Source: Prostheceraeus crozeri (lineage: Eukaryota; Platyhelminthes; Polycladida; Euryleptidae). Taken from it: 64,000 bases of DNA. The notes beneath the pieces are model-generated. The model was not told the origin of the DNA, did no database searches, and saw only the letters and a list, made by a program, of their open reading frames with translations. Below, piece after piece: positions 48,337-59,403 of the stretch. A program made the position numbers and the translations under genes. The stretch lies in assembly GCA_907163375.1 (NCBI GenBank), contig CAJQUW010012701.1, positions 41,001 through 105,000 of the forward strand, in the 5' to 3' direction. How positions within the stretch are numbered: position 1 is the first letter of the stretch; each line of letters opens with the position of its first letter.

Positions 48337-48591
48337 ATGAGTTCAAGACGATATGCACGCATCAATGATGAAGACAGAAGAAGAATAATTAAAGCATACT
48401 GAATCAAATGATTGGCAGAATGTTGCAGAAACACTGAACATCACACGTCAATCTACATACAGCATCATCAAGACTTACATCGATACAGGAAGAATAAGTC
48501 AGTTACCGATGGGTGGAGACCATTCTACGAAGATAGACGAAGAAGTGAAAGAGCTACTCGTTAGCTACATTGAAGAAAAACTGACACAACA
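48337..48591 (+). pseudogene. Tc1/mariner-like transposase, N-terminal remnant
   Basis: The frame starts MSSRRYARINDEDRRRIIKA. After a one-base frameshift near 48403 it continues NDWQNVAETLNITRQSTYSI, KTYIDTGRISQLPMGG and EEVKELLVSYIEEKLTQQ. This is the paired helix-turn-helix layout of IS630/Tc1/mariner-type transposases: the first HTH, then a GRI..LP.GG linker. The catalytic DDE domain is absent; the sequence after 48591 looks unrelated. It is distinct from the Tc1 family at 3.5 and 52.5 kb. Confidence 0.55.
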
Positions 48592-48758
48592 GTATTGTTC
48601 TCATCTCCTCACCTTTCTGACGTCTCTGATGACATTTCTCCCGACGATTGCCTCAGGAACCGGTGCAGCAGGTCGATTTGTCTGTAAAGAAGACGTCACG
48701 AACACGGTAAAAGTCAGGAAGTTTCTAATCGTAGCTAATCGTAGGCACATTTCATATA

Positions 48759-48973
48759 CACTGTAAACTGCAAGGCACGAGTAAGTACGAAGTTCATGGT
48801 GCCGAGTTCGTGCCCATTAATCATTCCTTCGATTTCATTGGATAAAGAAAATATTTGGTTTGGTGCCTATTAGTGCCTAGTGGCGCCTATTGGTGCCTTG
48901 AGGCACTAAATAGGCGCTAACTGGCACGAAATTTCGACTTCTTGCCTAAGTTCGTGCCCTACAGTTTACAGTG
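48759..48973. mobile_element. TA-flanked MITE, copy 2
   Basis: It has TA on both sides (48757-48758, 48974-48975), ends CACTGTAAACTGCAAGGCAC and, inverted, CACTGTAAACTGTAGGGCAC, and the GTGCCTATTAGTGCCTAGTG core. At 215 bp it is the shortest of the three, lacking part of the left inner block. Confidence 0.8.
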
Positions 48974-49691
48974 TAGGTGGTATGTTGATGTAGTTCTTAT
49001 TTGTACAAAGATTATTTAGATTTTATTTGTGATGTAGATGAAAACCTGATCACTTTATCAATGCGAAAACCATTTGCTTATCGTTCTTTCATGATTCCAA
49101 TATGTAAACATCAGACTTGCCTCCTTTTCAAGGCTATAAAGACTCTGCCTTATTCATGAAGAATGGGAATACATCAATAAAGTGTTTTATTCTATGAAAT
49201 GAAAGTCATTTGGTTGAGCATTGATTAAAACATCAAATAAAACTTGGATCTACACATACAAAGACATGCAATAACATGTGAATACTGAAAACTGACTGTC
49301 AGAACTTTCACTGAGACTCTAACTCTGCTTAACTAAAAAGCCATTAATGGAAACACCACCTCTCAAAATAAATAATGAATTTTATATCGGAATTTGGAAA
49401 AAGTATGAAAATGCGTTTTACAGCACTTTTTGTTCATAAGGCAGCGTTTTATTGCGCAAAGTGCACAGTCAGCAGGTAAAACAGGTACTTGAAAGTTCAT
49501 GATAATAAGAATTTGATTTATTGACTTTTAGTTGAAGAAACTCAGCCCTGGATTTGTTCATGATGAATAACACATCCCACCACACTTTCTAAGATGAATA
49601 TATCGATTAGTGGAATCGACGGGAAACAAGACGCCTCATGGATTGATTGCATGGATAAATACATGTTGAATCAACAGAAGACAATACTTAC

Positions 49692-49730
49692 CGTCATTGG
49701 CATGGGAACGTTCATCAGAGGTCCAAAACT
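49692..49730 (-). CDS. COL18A1-like: Multiplexin collagen, 39-bp hinge microexon
   Basis: The acceptor TTTCTTTCAG precedes 49730 and the donor GTAAGT follows 49692. The 13 codons, phase 0 at both ends, read SFGPLMNVPMPMT. They link the trimerization exon (51481-51616) with the first endostatin exon (15987-16199) in frame. In human collagen XVIII the hinge between these domains is much longer and protease-sensitive. The exon is supported by splice sites, phase and position only. Skipping it would keep the frame, so it could be alternatively used. Its downstream intron (49691-16200) is 33,492 bp, most of it the tandem array. Confidence 0.7.
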
Positions 49731-49732
49731 CT

Positions 49733-51074
49733 GAAAGAAAAAATCCAATAAGGAATGTAAGCTTTTCATGCCTACCAATTCATATGCTTGCCAATAATGT
49801 AACTATTCCGCTCGATCTTTTTACGCAGTTGCTCAGTACGAATTCTGCATAGATTCAGATAACTTGATGTGAAATTTGAGTGGTGCCAGTTAATTTAATT
49901 AGGCCTATGCCGACCGTTGACAACATTCAGTCTTGAATAAATTGCTTAGTTAATCAGTACAACATTAAGAGCATGTAAATTTAACATAATTTGAGATAAT
50001 CTAAACATATGTTTTGTGATGTAAATATTGCCAACTGTTCTTAACACAGTCAAAAAATGATCATCGGCAACTTATACATGAAGTTCAAACCCTACTTTAT
50101 ATCTCAAATAAAGTTTCCAGAATCATGTGTTCTAGCCTGTATGAATTTTGAAAGCATTGCGTGTTTGTCAACCTATCTCCAGATGTTGAATAATTTCACT
50201 ACATGAGATAGTTTATATAACCCGTGGAGCTTGGATATGCAATGCACAATGGATTTCAATGCAATCTAGGGCCTACTACACGAACATTTGACAGTGGATA
50301 TATGTTTGACAAGCTATAAATTTTCATTGACGATGTACAGGTACAACAACTCTCCCGCTCGGTCTTGGAACACCCACTGAGATGAAAAATTGATGACAAG
50401 TTTGGCGAGCTCATTGTTCCACACTGTTTATAAATCAGCTCGCGGTCATCAATGCAAACTCAAAAGACATGAATTGAAAATGTTCTGGAGAGAGTTCCCT
50501 CTGTCGTGACCGGCCGGTTTTGATGACACCAGCCGCCAAAAACCCGGCCGGGTCCAACCCATGTTCGCACTACCAGTAATAATTCCTAGTCTTTCTGAAG
50601 CTGTGCTTGTAAAAGGAACTGACACATTGTGCAGGACAAATTTGGCAGACAAGAGTCCTGTTTCTTAACGCATCAAACTATCGAACGGCGTACTCATTGA
50701 CGGGACGCTCGTCTGCTTCTTTTGATATTTCTACATATCGCTTTCATTCATAAGTTGCTACGATATGATTTTTTGAGATGGTTGATGAAGTTGAAAATAA
50801 TCTGATCTAGACAATTATGAGAACCATCATTATACAAAAAGATCAATTTTCATTTCTTCGATTGATTTCTGATTTCTTTATTTCAATTGAATTTTGCCGA
50901 TCGACTGAAATCGCCGGACTCTAATACCAACTTTGCGATAACTAGCCTTTCACCGTTAGAATGATAAAAAGCTTTAACTTCCCCGCTCCCCTACCGGGTG
51001 CCTGGACGGTGCTGACATACTCAGACTATTCTGGACCGTTGTGACACCTTTAGTCCGAATGTCCATCCTGTCGA
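49733..51074. other. Intronic non-coding stretch
   Basis: No gene was seen. A GC-rich hairpin CCGGCCGGTTTT/AAAACCCGGCCGG at 50510-50552 stands out from the AT-rich surroundings. Confidence 0.3.
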
Positions 51075-51148
51075 CTTCCAATGACACTCTTGGACTCGAC
51101 CTCTAGACCAAAAGATCACGCGGCCAAGCACTTGACCACCGTGCGAGG
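51075..51148 (-). mobile_element. tRNA-like SINE head fragment
   Basis: On the minus strand, GCACGGTGGTCAAGTGCTTGG contains an A-box-like TGGTCAAGTGCTTGG (51124-51138), and AGAGGTCGAGTCC a B-box-like GGTCGAGTCC (51092-51101), at tRNA-like spacing. A full cloverleaf was not seen. It is probably a tRNA-derived SINE remnant of a family different from the two others in this gene. Confidence 0.45.
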
Positions 51149-51480
51149 GAGACTACGGTCATTGGTCGATTGAGATTGCAGCTCAACGACTATTTATTGG
51201 TCGCATGAGACTGAAGCTCAACGACTTGGCTGTAAGAGATTGTAACTTGACGATCATCTGTCGGTATATTTTGAGTCACTAAATACTTGGACAGTCAGTG
51301 ACAGCTAAAATGTGACGGTCAAGCAGATTGTCAGTTTCAGTTGCAGCTTGATGTTATTAAAATGTGATGGATAATATATGTAGGTTAGAAAACAGACTTA
51401 TTTTGTTGGTTAGATAGCGCTTGTCAGCTTTAACTTAATTTCCCCCTCAATCAGCAAATGCAGGTAAAGTGTCATCTCAC

Positions 51481-51616
51481 CGAAGATATTTCGCGCCAGC
51501 CATTCGAAGGGCCATCTGTCTTGATATACAGCTTCGGCTTGCCATCATGCGAATGATCTACGTAGACAATCGATCCAGACGGGAAATAATTGGCCACATC
51601 ATAAAAATCTTTCATG
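51481..51616 (-). CDS. COL18A1-like: Multiplexin collagen, trimerization-domain exon
   Basis: The acceptor TATTTTCAG precedes 51616 and the donor GTGAGA follows 51481. The first base completes AG to AGC (Ser) from the exon at 55984. The 45 further codons read MKDFYDVANYFPSGSIVYVD, KPKLYIKT and NGWREISS. This fits the trimerization domain of collagens XV/XVIII (human PEGWLIFV...LYVRVQNGFRKVQL), which lies between the triple helix and the endostatin hinge and holds three chains together. The order helix, trimerization, hinge, endostatin is exactly the multiplexin order. Confidence 0.82.
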
Positions 51617-51963
51617 CTGAAAATAATAATAAGCTCTGAAATAATTGTAGGTTACAGAACGAGAGTTCTGTAGCATAATTGTTGTACACTGTTTTGCGCT
51701 AGCCGTGTCTGCAAGTGATTTAGAAACCTCCAAGAACTTTATTGTCCTAACAATAAGGAACAGATGCCAGATGTCTGTAGATTGAATAGCACAAACATGC
51801 ATGCAGGCGCATAGATATCTGAGTGCTAAGAAAAGAGATTGTGGGTGTCAAGTAATCAACGGCGTCTCCATTAAAGAACTACCTTTAAATAACTACAATC
51901 CGGTGATATTGAATATTTCCACGTTTGACTTAAAATTGACAGTTTCTCGACAAGGAGTGGCTG

Positions 51964-52000
51964 CCACAGAATTAGACAGGTTAACAGTCTAATTCTGTGG
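51964..52000. repeat. Perfect 14-bp hairpin
   Basis: CCACAGAATTAGAC, a 9-base loop AGGTTAACA, then the exact complement GTCTAATTCTGTGG. Part of the same word (GTCTAATTCTGTG) recurs at about 55808. It may be a vestige of a small inverted-repeat element. Confidence 0.5.
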
Positions 52001-52502
52001 TGGCTGCTGCTGAGTAAAATTGGCTCTTATTGTTCTGATTAGCGCCGCTGGTAAACATGTAAGTTTGCTGAAGTAGATATGGATATTTGACATAACTGTT
52101 CAATGGATCATAGACATAAATAGCAATAAGAAAAATGGTGAAATGCCAGATATCGAAGTTACCAGATATCTATGCATAGCTAAGGTGCTTGGTAGTGTTG
52201 GAAGTAACACATCTTTGACCGGCATAGTACACTGTAACACATGTTTGAAATTGCATCAGTCCTTCATTTACAATAGAAGAATCCATGTGGTCACAATAAG
52301 AAAAATGATGGCTTGCAAGTCATTTGCTGTCACAGAACTTGCTGATAGTGCATCTGCAAGCAATTTGCAGATCGAGTTGGAAGAAGTGAAAACGACACTA
52401 TAACAGCACATGCAAAGTCAGTGTACATGTACAACAATGAATACTGCTGATTTGGTATTTGCATATGCTACAGCCTGGATACATTAATGACGTACTGTAA
52501 TA

Positions 52503-54150
52503 CAGTCCGTTTCATAAAAAGTGGATCATCCTAAAATTTGACTCAATAAAACATAAGTATGATACAGAACGCATTTTTCATGTTATTTCATGTCCCTAAT
52601 ATATTTAAATGTCCTTATATAATCTGATGAGCTATGATACAGTAACGGTTCTTAAGAAGCTAATATTTTGTGGCCCTACCCTTATTGTCAATGAGATTAT
52701 CAATTCGTCTAGGCATTGATTCGATGATATCGTTGATTTTTGACTTATCTAACTTTCTCCACTCCCTTTTTAACAGTGACGTAAGTTGTGATACGCCATT
52801 TGTAGGTAGCAGTGAACGACGAACGTTACGTTTTAGAATACTCCATACATTTTCTATGGGATTCAGATCAGGAGAACGAGCTGGCCAAGATAATGTCCTA
52901 AGCCCTAATTGAGACTTGCATAAGTTGACTCTACTACTCCTGTGACACGTAGCATTATCATCCATAAATAACCAAGTCGATGGATCACCAAGTTGATCTG
53001 TCATTTGGCCAATGTTCATTCGTAAAACATTCACATAGCGTTCAGAATTTATGGTTCCTTGCTGTATGTGAAGTTCAGAGCGGCCATTGGTCCAAATGCC
53101 AGCCCAAATCAGTAGAGTCGCACCACCTTGTACCCGGGGACGATGTACCTCGTAAATGTCTCGGAATTTCCTGATCAGATTTTATCCATAATCTCAATCG
53201 ACCATCACTATCCTTCAGACGGACTGATGCCTCATCAGACCAGACAACCCGATCCTATTGATTTCGCCAGTGATAATGACTCATTGCCCATCTGAGACGT
53301 CTTTTTGTATGCTGATCTGATAATTCGATCTGAGAGGGCCTCTTACAGCTCTTGAAATTCGACTCAATAAGTCTTCTACGAATAGTGGACTTAGAAATAG
53401 ACGAGTCTAGTGCAGCCATCTCAGTTAACGAGAGACTTGGATCAACTTTAACAAATCTCAAAAATAGCGGTCTGTACGTTTGGATGTTTTGCGTGGACGG
53501 CCAGAGCACTCTTTACGACAGAGTCGAAAATCATCATTATGCCATCGATGCACATTTGTGTAAGGGACCTTTAGTCGCTTGCTTGTAGCTCGCAAAGAAA
53601 ACCCTAGTTCTAAGAAGGCTGACACTTTGCCTTTTGTGAATGCGATCTCGTTATTGCTCATTTGTGCTTTGTATTATTTTCAACCGGTAAGAGATAGATC
53701 AATCAGGAGTGCTGCCAACACCACCGCAACGAATCAGGAAGCTATGGAACATGAAGTCCAGTTAATCACATGTAGCATTTGCATTATTGTTGATGAATAA
53801 TGATGCTATACTGGCTCTGATTGACCGATTTTCTTTATTTTTGTTTTGCTTGATAGCTTTTGGCTTGTAGAACAACATATTACATAACAAAGGAAACAAA
53901 TGTAATTTCATAAGAGTGAGGTATGATTTTGTGTAACATTGCTAAATGAAGATCAAATTATCTACTACTTTTTTATCTATAACAGGAAAACAACTCAATA
54001 TTCATGCTTGAAATTTCCAACAATGATATTAGTAAGCACAACTGACATATCTTCCAAATTTCAGAGAAATTCGTTCAAGTTTGGCGGAGTTAGACAAAGT
54101 TGAAGTTAAGGCGATGTTTAAGGGTGATCCATTTTTTATGAAACAATCTG
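52503..54150 (-). mobile_element. Tc1-type DNA transposon, copy 2
   Basis: It has TA on both sides (52501-52502, 54151-54152). The transposase 5' end is at 54150 (CAGATTGTTTCATAAAAAAT inward) and the 3' end at 52503 (CAGTCCGTTTCATAAAAAGT). At 1,648 bp it is complete end to end, and nearly identical to copy 1 at 3526-5162. It lies in the intron between the collagen exon at 55984 and the trimerization exon, in the gene's orientation. Confidence 0.88.
52660..53661 (-). pseudogene. Tc1-family transposase, copy 2 (broken)
   Basis: The true N-terminus is kept here: MSNNEIAFTKGKVSA, LRATSKRLKVPYTNV and HRWHNDDF, a helix-turn-helix, then GRPRKTSK. The middle part (EPSLSLTEM-like, RRRLIESNFKSC) follows in a neighbouring frame near 53500. 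A stop replaces W in WRNQWDR near 53252, and seven extra bases near 53146 shift the frame. The C-terminal 124 residues, with MDDNATCH and NPIENVW, are open. About three breaks make it non-coding as it stands. Compared with copy 1, each copy keeps what the other has lost. Confidence 0.82.
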
Positions 54151-54784
54151 TAGTAATTTGCATGTGTACTTAATCACATTTCTGAAGCTTTTTATAATAT
54201 GCAAATGTACTCAGTGAATATCGGCTAAAATAAGCAACTAAAATTAACTCCAATGTTTTCACAGTCGGAAAATGGACGCTGCTTTTATAAGCAGGTTTTA
54301 GCTGTGACGTTGTCAATCATCAAGTCATCATTTCAATAGATATTTGCGGATATTTTCTGTGAAACTTTTCTATTAAGTTTAATAGTTTTTCAGCTGTTTT
54401 TTTAGCGGTATACAGTTTACGGTTTGCTTCCAAGTATGATCCAAATTTTGCTTTGACCATAATTTCAGCATTCCCCTGCTATCCCATTATTTTCTTTTCA
54501 TTGAGAGACGACTTTCATTCCGATGTTTTTAAAAAACAAGACTTGCAAGCCAAAGCCAATGGCAATGATTGAAAATTTACGTGTACAACTATATTTGAAA
54601 ACAAGAACTGGTTGCATACAGTTAATGATTGATTCGCCGAAATTGAGTAACTAATTTAATCAAATACCTAGTTAATTCTAGAACAAATGGAGTAAAACAT
54701 GACAACATGCTTAATATCGATTAAATGAACAGTCTAAACATGTATAGTAGTAATGTACGTAGTGAGAATATTGGGAGAATCCTC

Positions 54785-54885
54785 GACTCGTTTGAATTGT
54801 ATATTTCTGTGTGCATGAGGCCTGTCAGCCATCGTCAGTAGTTGAAAAGCCTCGTGCATACATGAATATAGACTTCGAATGAGTC
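54785..54885 (+). ncRNA. Long imperfect hairpin, precursor-miRNA-like
   Basis: Arm 54785-54821 and arm 54849-54885 pair over 37 positions around a 27-base loop. As plus-strand RNA, 29 Watson-Crick pairs and 5 G-U pairs leave only 3 mismatches; as minus-strand RNA the five G-U pairs become A-C mismatches. That asymmetry suggests selection on plus-strand RNA, antisense to the collagen gene, or simply decay of an old inverted repeat by transitions. No target or expression evidence is available. Confidence 0.35.
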
Positions 54886-55983
54886 CACTGCTTCTGTCAA
54901 TACTCTCAAATCATGGCAGCTTTCTTTCCAATAAAATATCATAAAAGAATAAAAATCAATAATAAATAGAATAGAATAATAGATGTCAATGATATCTCAA
55001 TACTATTTACAAAGATAGTTGAATAATTTCAGATTCAACATTGAAGACAAGATCAAATCGTCAAATGATCCGATAGCTATCATAATTTCATTTCGTGTTT
55101 TAAAGGAATGAAATGCAATTATTTACTCGAAATTGCCAGTGGTTGAAGCAAATTTGTGTTTCTTCCTTTTCAGTTCTCACATTTGCTGACTCCATCAGTG
55201 TACTTGGAAACATGCCAATGCAAGAGTTTCATAGTAAAAGAAAAATGCTTCTTTACCAACAAGTACAGTATTGCCATGTAGCAATCAGAATTTCAATCAC
55301 AGAATCAAATATTTTGTTTATCTGCTTCCGTTTGCTAGAAGTGTGATTAATACGAAATCGATGGCACATCGAGGAACCTATTAAGTGGGCAAAAAAGAAT
55401 TTCTAATATCTTTCAGAGATATGGAAAATATAGTCGTGCGCCCTTGCGGATTAATGTGAGTTCAAGCAAAGTGCTTCAATTGCCAAAATTCCTTCAGATT
55501 CGAAGAATTCAGATCATTGCGCACAAGTTTTCTCCATAATGTTGGCCCTTCCGATCATTATTAAAGAAAGTAGCAGGCGTACGAAAATTAGTTCACTTGA
55601 TTTCAACATCCTCTGCTTAGCATTCCTCACTGTATAGTGCATACATTGAATCGAAGCCAGGCATCGATGTGTGTTTGGTGTGTGCGAAGTGATATCACAG
55701 CACGCACGCATCTCTCACTGGCTCTGGTGTCCTCTGCTGACAGCTTATTGTTTACCATTTCCAATAGCAAGCGATACACGAATTATCCATTCGAGGAGGA
55801 GCAAGTTGTCTAATTCTGTGATGTTACATTTTGATGTTAAGGTTGCATATAATACTTCCTTTCTAGGAAACCGAAGACGCGCGCAGATGAATCTAACTCT
55901 GTGATTTCAATTGATTCGATATGGCAACCGAGAAATCGGAAAAAATTTCAAAATCTCTCTGTAAAAGGAGAATGTTCACAAAC

Positions 55984-56180
55984 CTTGAGAACGTAATAGC
56001 TCCGTAACCGAAGCTTCCAAGTTTGTCCAATCCAACACCAGCTTCACCACGTGGTCCAGGCGGTCCTCTGTTGCAATTATTGGCGCATCCTCCATCTAAA
56101 GCGCATCCTCCACCTGCCTTCATCTTTCCATTACAAATTCCAGGTTCACCTTTCATTCCTTGAAACAACTTCTTCATTCG
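55984..56180 (-). CDS. COL18A1-like: Multiplexin collagen, C-terminal collagen exon
   Basis: The acceptor AATTGTAG precedes 56180 and the donor GTTTGT follows 55984. The 197-bp exon starts in phase 0 and ends in phase 2. It reads RMKKLFQGMKGEPGIC, GKMKAGGGCALDGGCANNC, RGPPGPRGEAGVGLDKLG and SFGYGAITFS. Short Gly-X-Y runs (GMKGEPG, GPPGPRGEAG) are interrupted by a Cys- and Gly-rich segment with four cysteines, likely cross-link sites. Interrupted helices are usual for multiplexins. It joins in phase to the trimerization exon, and is therefore probably the last triple-helix exon. Confidence 0.8.
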
Positions 56181-56643
56181 CTACAATTTCAATCAGACAT
56201 TATCAAGTGTTGAAGGGCAGTATCTTCAAATGTTAATGTATCATCTTCTAGTCTTATAAAATATACGGTATATCATATATATCCTATATATCATCTAGTA
56301 CTTCCAAAAAAATTAGTATTGAACTTTTTTGCTTTCGTAAGTTTCTCTAATTTCTCACTAATTTTTCAGCTTGATAGTAGTAAAGATAACGTCATTTGAG
56401 TAGTGTCTTTGTGCCAACTGTTGTATCACGGGTAGTCGAAATGAATTTTACTATTGGCAATGTGATTGAATATCACTATCCCCTGTTTCACTTCTACTCC
56501 TAACTGCCTGAAGACGAGCCGGGTGCTGGGAAGCTTGCAATTACTAAAAATTCGAATCCTGAGATTGGCTTTCGGAAGTACTAATTGGTTGAAATTGTAT
56601 GGATCTCGGTGAAGAGGGAGTATTTCACATGAATATGCGTGTA

Positions 56644-56926
56644 CACTGTAAACTCCAGGGCACGAAATTTTGCTTGAATTAGGTACGAAGTTTGGGCATC
56701 AATTCTAACCAACAAAAGGCACGAGTAGACACGAAATTCATAGTGCTGAGTTCGTGCCCATAGATTTTTCCTTCGATTTCATTGGATAGACAAATTTTTG
56801 GCTTAGTGCCTATTAGAGCCTAGTGGCGCCTACTGGTGCCTCGAGGCACTAGAAAGCTACTAACTAGGCGCTAACTGGCACGAAATTTCGACTTCGTGCT
56901 AAATTAGTGCCCTACAGTTTACAGTG
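56644..56926. mobile_element. TA-flanked MITE, copy 3
   Basis: It has TA on both sides (56642-56643, 56927-56928), ends CACTGTAAACTCCAGGGCAC and, inverted, CACTGTAAACTGTAGGGCAC, and the shared GTGCCTATTAGAGCCTAGTG core. At 283 bp it is the longest copy. It lies in the intron between the two collagen exons. Confidence 0.8.
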
Positions 56927-57096
56927 TATATTCATTTAGACTTCAGTTAGTTGCCCATCAAATGTAATTGATTACATTTGCAAATTACTTGCATAAAACT
57001 TCAAGTGATTACAATTTTAGCCATATAGGTTTAGTGTGAGATACCTCCACAAGCAAAAGACACGAAGATGGCGAATAATGTGATTTATTCTGTGGC

Positions 57097-57630
57097 GACG
57101 TTTCGGAATTCTTCCTTTGTCAAGGCAAATGTATGCACGCGCACATACATGACACAGCTTATATACCAGGAACATAGCACATTTGGAACTGATACTCGTA
57201 ACACACATCAAATCAGAAGTCAGTTATTTCATTTCTTCCATTCATTTTTGGTTCTAGCAATTTGATTTGGCGAGCTTCGGACAATGTAGTATCGACACGA
57301 TCACTACATTTATCAATACTTTATAGGCTACATGGAAGCTATCAGCAAAACCAGTGTGATCTGAATATCTATGAATCAAATGTTCATAAAGAGGACTGAC
57401 TTTGCTGTAGGCATTGATGATATTGAGGTGTTCAGCATGCAGCAAATAAAAAGGGCGGCTATTTTTGCCGATGTAAACTTCTGTACATAATTTACAGATA
57501 AATTTATAGACGATGAAACGATCATTACGGCAATATTTATCATTGAGAAGGTCACAAAGATTATGTTTTCTGATTTTATTTTTAGTTTTCAAGGCACTGG
57601 ATAGAGACTTATTTGGCTTACTGATGAGAT
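57097..57630 (-). mobile_element. Penelope-like element fragment (GIY-YIG part)
   Basis: The minus-strand frame ending at 57254 reads KTKNKIRKHN, FIVYKFICKLCTEVYIGKN and LLHAEHLN, a GIY-YIG endonuclease pattern (VYK...VYIGK, then R and EH). This is the C-terminal domain of Penelope-like retroelements, in which it cuts target DNA. The reverse transcriptase part is absent. Downstream at 57097-57125 lies AAAGGAAGAATTCCGAAACG followed by TCG, a stem plus GAAAC-GTC resembling a decayed hammerhead of the type these elements carry. The residual frame upstream of 57595 is broken. Confidence 0.65.
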
Positions 57631-57923
57631 TAGTGTTTATTTTCTAGCTGTCCATAAGTTTCTGGATTTGCCTAGTAGTTCTGTCATCAATGATTACAAT
57701 TACAAATTACTCCGCTTTTCTTCAATTACATTTAAAATTCTTTAGATAATTGCTGCCTAATTTAAGTCATTTGGCTAGTGTCATTCATGCTGATATTATT
57801 ATTCCCACTTCGGTGCTGTATCACATAGGCCGCCATGCGCGGCACCGTGTGGTGTCAAAAAATCCAATTACAATCAATTGAAGTCATTTAAACTCGATGA
57901 TAAAGATCTTGAACTCGTCTTAC

Positions 57924-58145
57924 TGGGTCCATGACGACATCCTTGACGATAGTTTTCAATTTCCCAGGATCCATTTTGTCTCCCGGTTCACCCTTAGCTC
58001 CTTGGACTCCCATTTCTCCTTTCTTGCCGTCTTTACCCGGAGCACATGGCTTGGTACATACTCCAGCGTCTCCTTTTTCTCCTTTCGATCCGGACACCCC
58101 TTCCCCAGTGCAATTGGGACACGTTCCGGGTTCACCACGAGGACC
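57924..58145 (-). CDS. COL18A1-like: Multiplexin collagen exon (interrupted triple helix)
   Basis: The acceptor GTCTTGCAG precedes 58145 and the donor GTAAGA follows 57924. It is 74 codons, phase 0 at both ends. It begins GPRGEPGTCPNCTGEG, continues SGSKGEKGDAG, VCTKPCAPGKDGKKGEMG and VQGAKGEPGD, and closes with the non-collagenous KMDPGKLKTIVKDVVMDP. The Gly-X-Y triplets, with Lys/Glu-rich X and Y positions and two CxxC/CxxxC breaks, mark a secreted fibrous collagen. It is the most upstream exon I can identify; the rest of the triple helix and the N-terminal domains must lie further right. The exon order and phases tie it to the endostatin exons. Confidence 0.82.
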
Positions 58146-58322
58146 CTGCAAGACATCATTTGGTGTTGTTAGGAACAGCAGGAACATAGACAAACTTTCC
58201 TCTGCAAACAATAGATATAAGAGTTTCCAAGCAATATTGTTTTCCATTTGCAATCATAGCGTAGAAATTAGGAACGTTGAGATTTAGAATACCAACAATA
58301 TAACATTAACATGAATTTTTGA

Positions 58323-58386
58323 GGGCAACAATGTAGGACATTTGACATTTGACGTAAGCGACTGAAAATGTCCTACATTGTTGCCC
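58323..58386. repeat. Perfect 21-bp inverted repeat
   Basis: GGGCAACAATGTAGGACATT plus T (58323-58343) is followed, after 22 bases, by its exact complement (58366-58386). It is the only flawless stem of this length in the neighbourhood. It could be a young minimal foldback, or a hairpin RNA. Confidence 0.6.
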
Positions 58387-59403
58387 GAAGAAATCTGTGT
58401 TAATACTATTGTGCGGAATTGAAATGAACTGGGCAGCAATGCTATGAATACACGTGTAGACATACGCTGATTGAAATTTCAAAAATGTCTTTCACATGCA
58501 TAGATAGAGATATCATCATTACGAGAAACATTGTTGCACAATTTCGAGAATTACGCACAATTTGCAATATCAGTACGGAAATTGTTCAGCTAGTATTGAT
58601 TGATTCCATAGATAACCGTCCATTATTCTAAGGCATTCATAGTAACATGGTGCTTCAATCTATGGCTTTATCTGCTTTCTACATAGAATTGAATCTTTCA
58701 TGCATTCGTGGCATGGATATAGATCCACTTCTAGAACTTTATCTATCGATTATCAAAATTGATATCTCTAACTCAAACGGTTAATGTTCTTTGATATCAA
58801 CTGTTCCAGATAGTGATATCTAATTATGCAATATCAGCTACTTTGTTGTGTCTAGTGTCGGTTGATAATATCGTTATAGCCAAGGAAGTCTAGATGTCTA
58901 TAATTGTACAGGAGGCAGAATGACGCTTTCTGTGGGAGGGCTTCGAACACCTGTTACAGAAATAGGAGCACATCACAGCACTGAATGAATTTGCAATATT
59001 TTGCAAGTTTTGTCGAATTTTTGTGTAATTTGTGAATTATCTGCTCTCTTTCACTGTCACTGAATCGAATGTGAAGATTGGGAGATATTTCATTCAAAAT
59101 TTTCCTCATTTGAAAAATGTGGAACCAGTGAATTCCGCAGCATTTGTCTTTACTGTTCTAAATAAGTGCAGCGACTAATTTTTCTGTGAATACGTTGAGA
59201 ACCAAAGGTAATTTTTTTCTTTGTACAATTATAGAGATCTAGACCTCCTTGGGTATAGCCAACTCTTGGGGTATATATATTGCATTTATTGACCAACTAT
59301 GGTAGATATAAACCTCCCCCACGGCTCGGTTTGTATCACGCCATAGCTAGTCAATAAAAAGCAGTATAAACCTCAAAAGCTGCAGCAGAGGAGACTATAT
59401 ATG
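58387..59403. other. Non-coding stretch upstream of the first visible collagen exon
   Basis: I found no further Gly-X-Y exon on the minus strand here and no other gene. Confidence 0.3.

Noticed and set aside
52143-52403. An 86-residue frame just before Tc1 copy 2
   Set aside because: No motif or splice context was found and it lies in the collagen intron; probably chance.
57897-58287. Plus-strand frames opposite the collagen exon
   Set aside because: They are antisense shadows of the Gly-X-Y coding sequence; their Pro/Ser richness is the complement of Gly codons.
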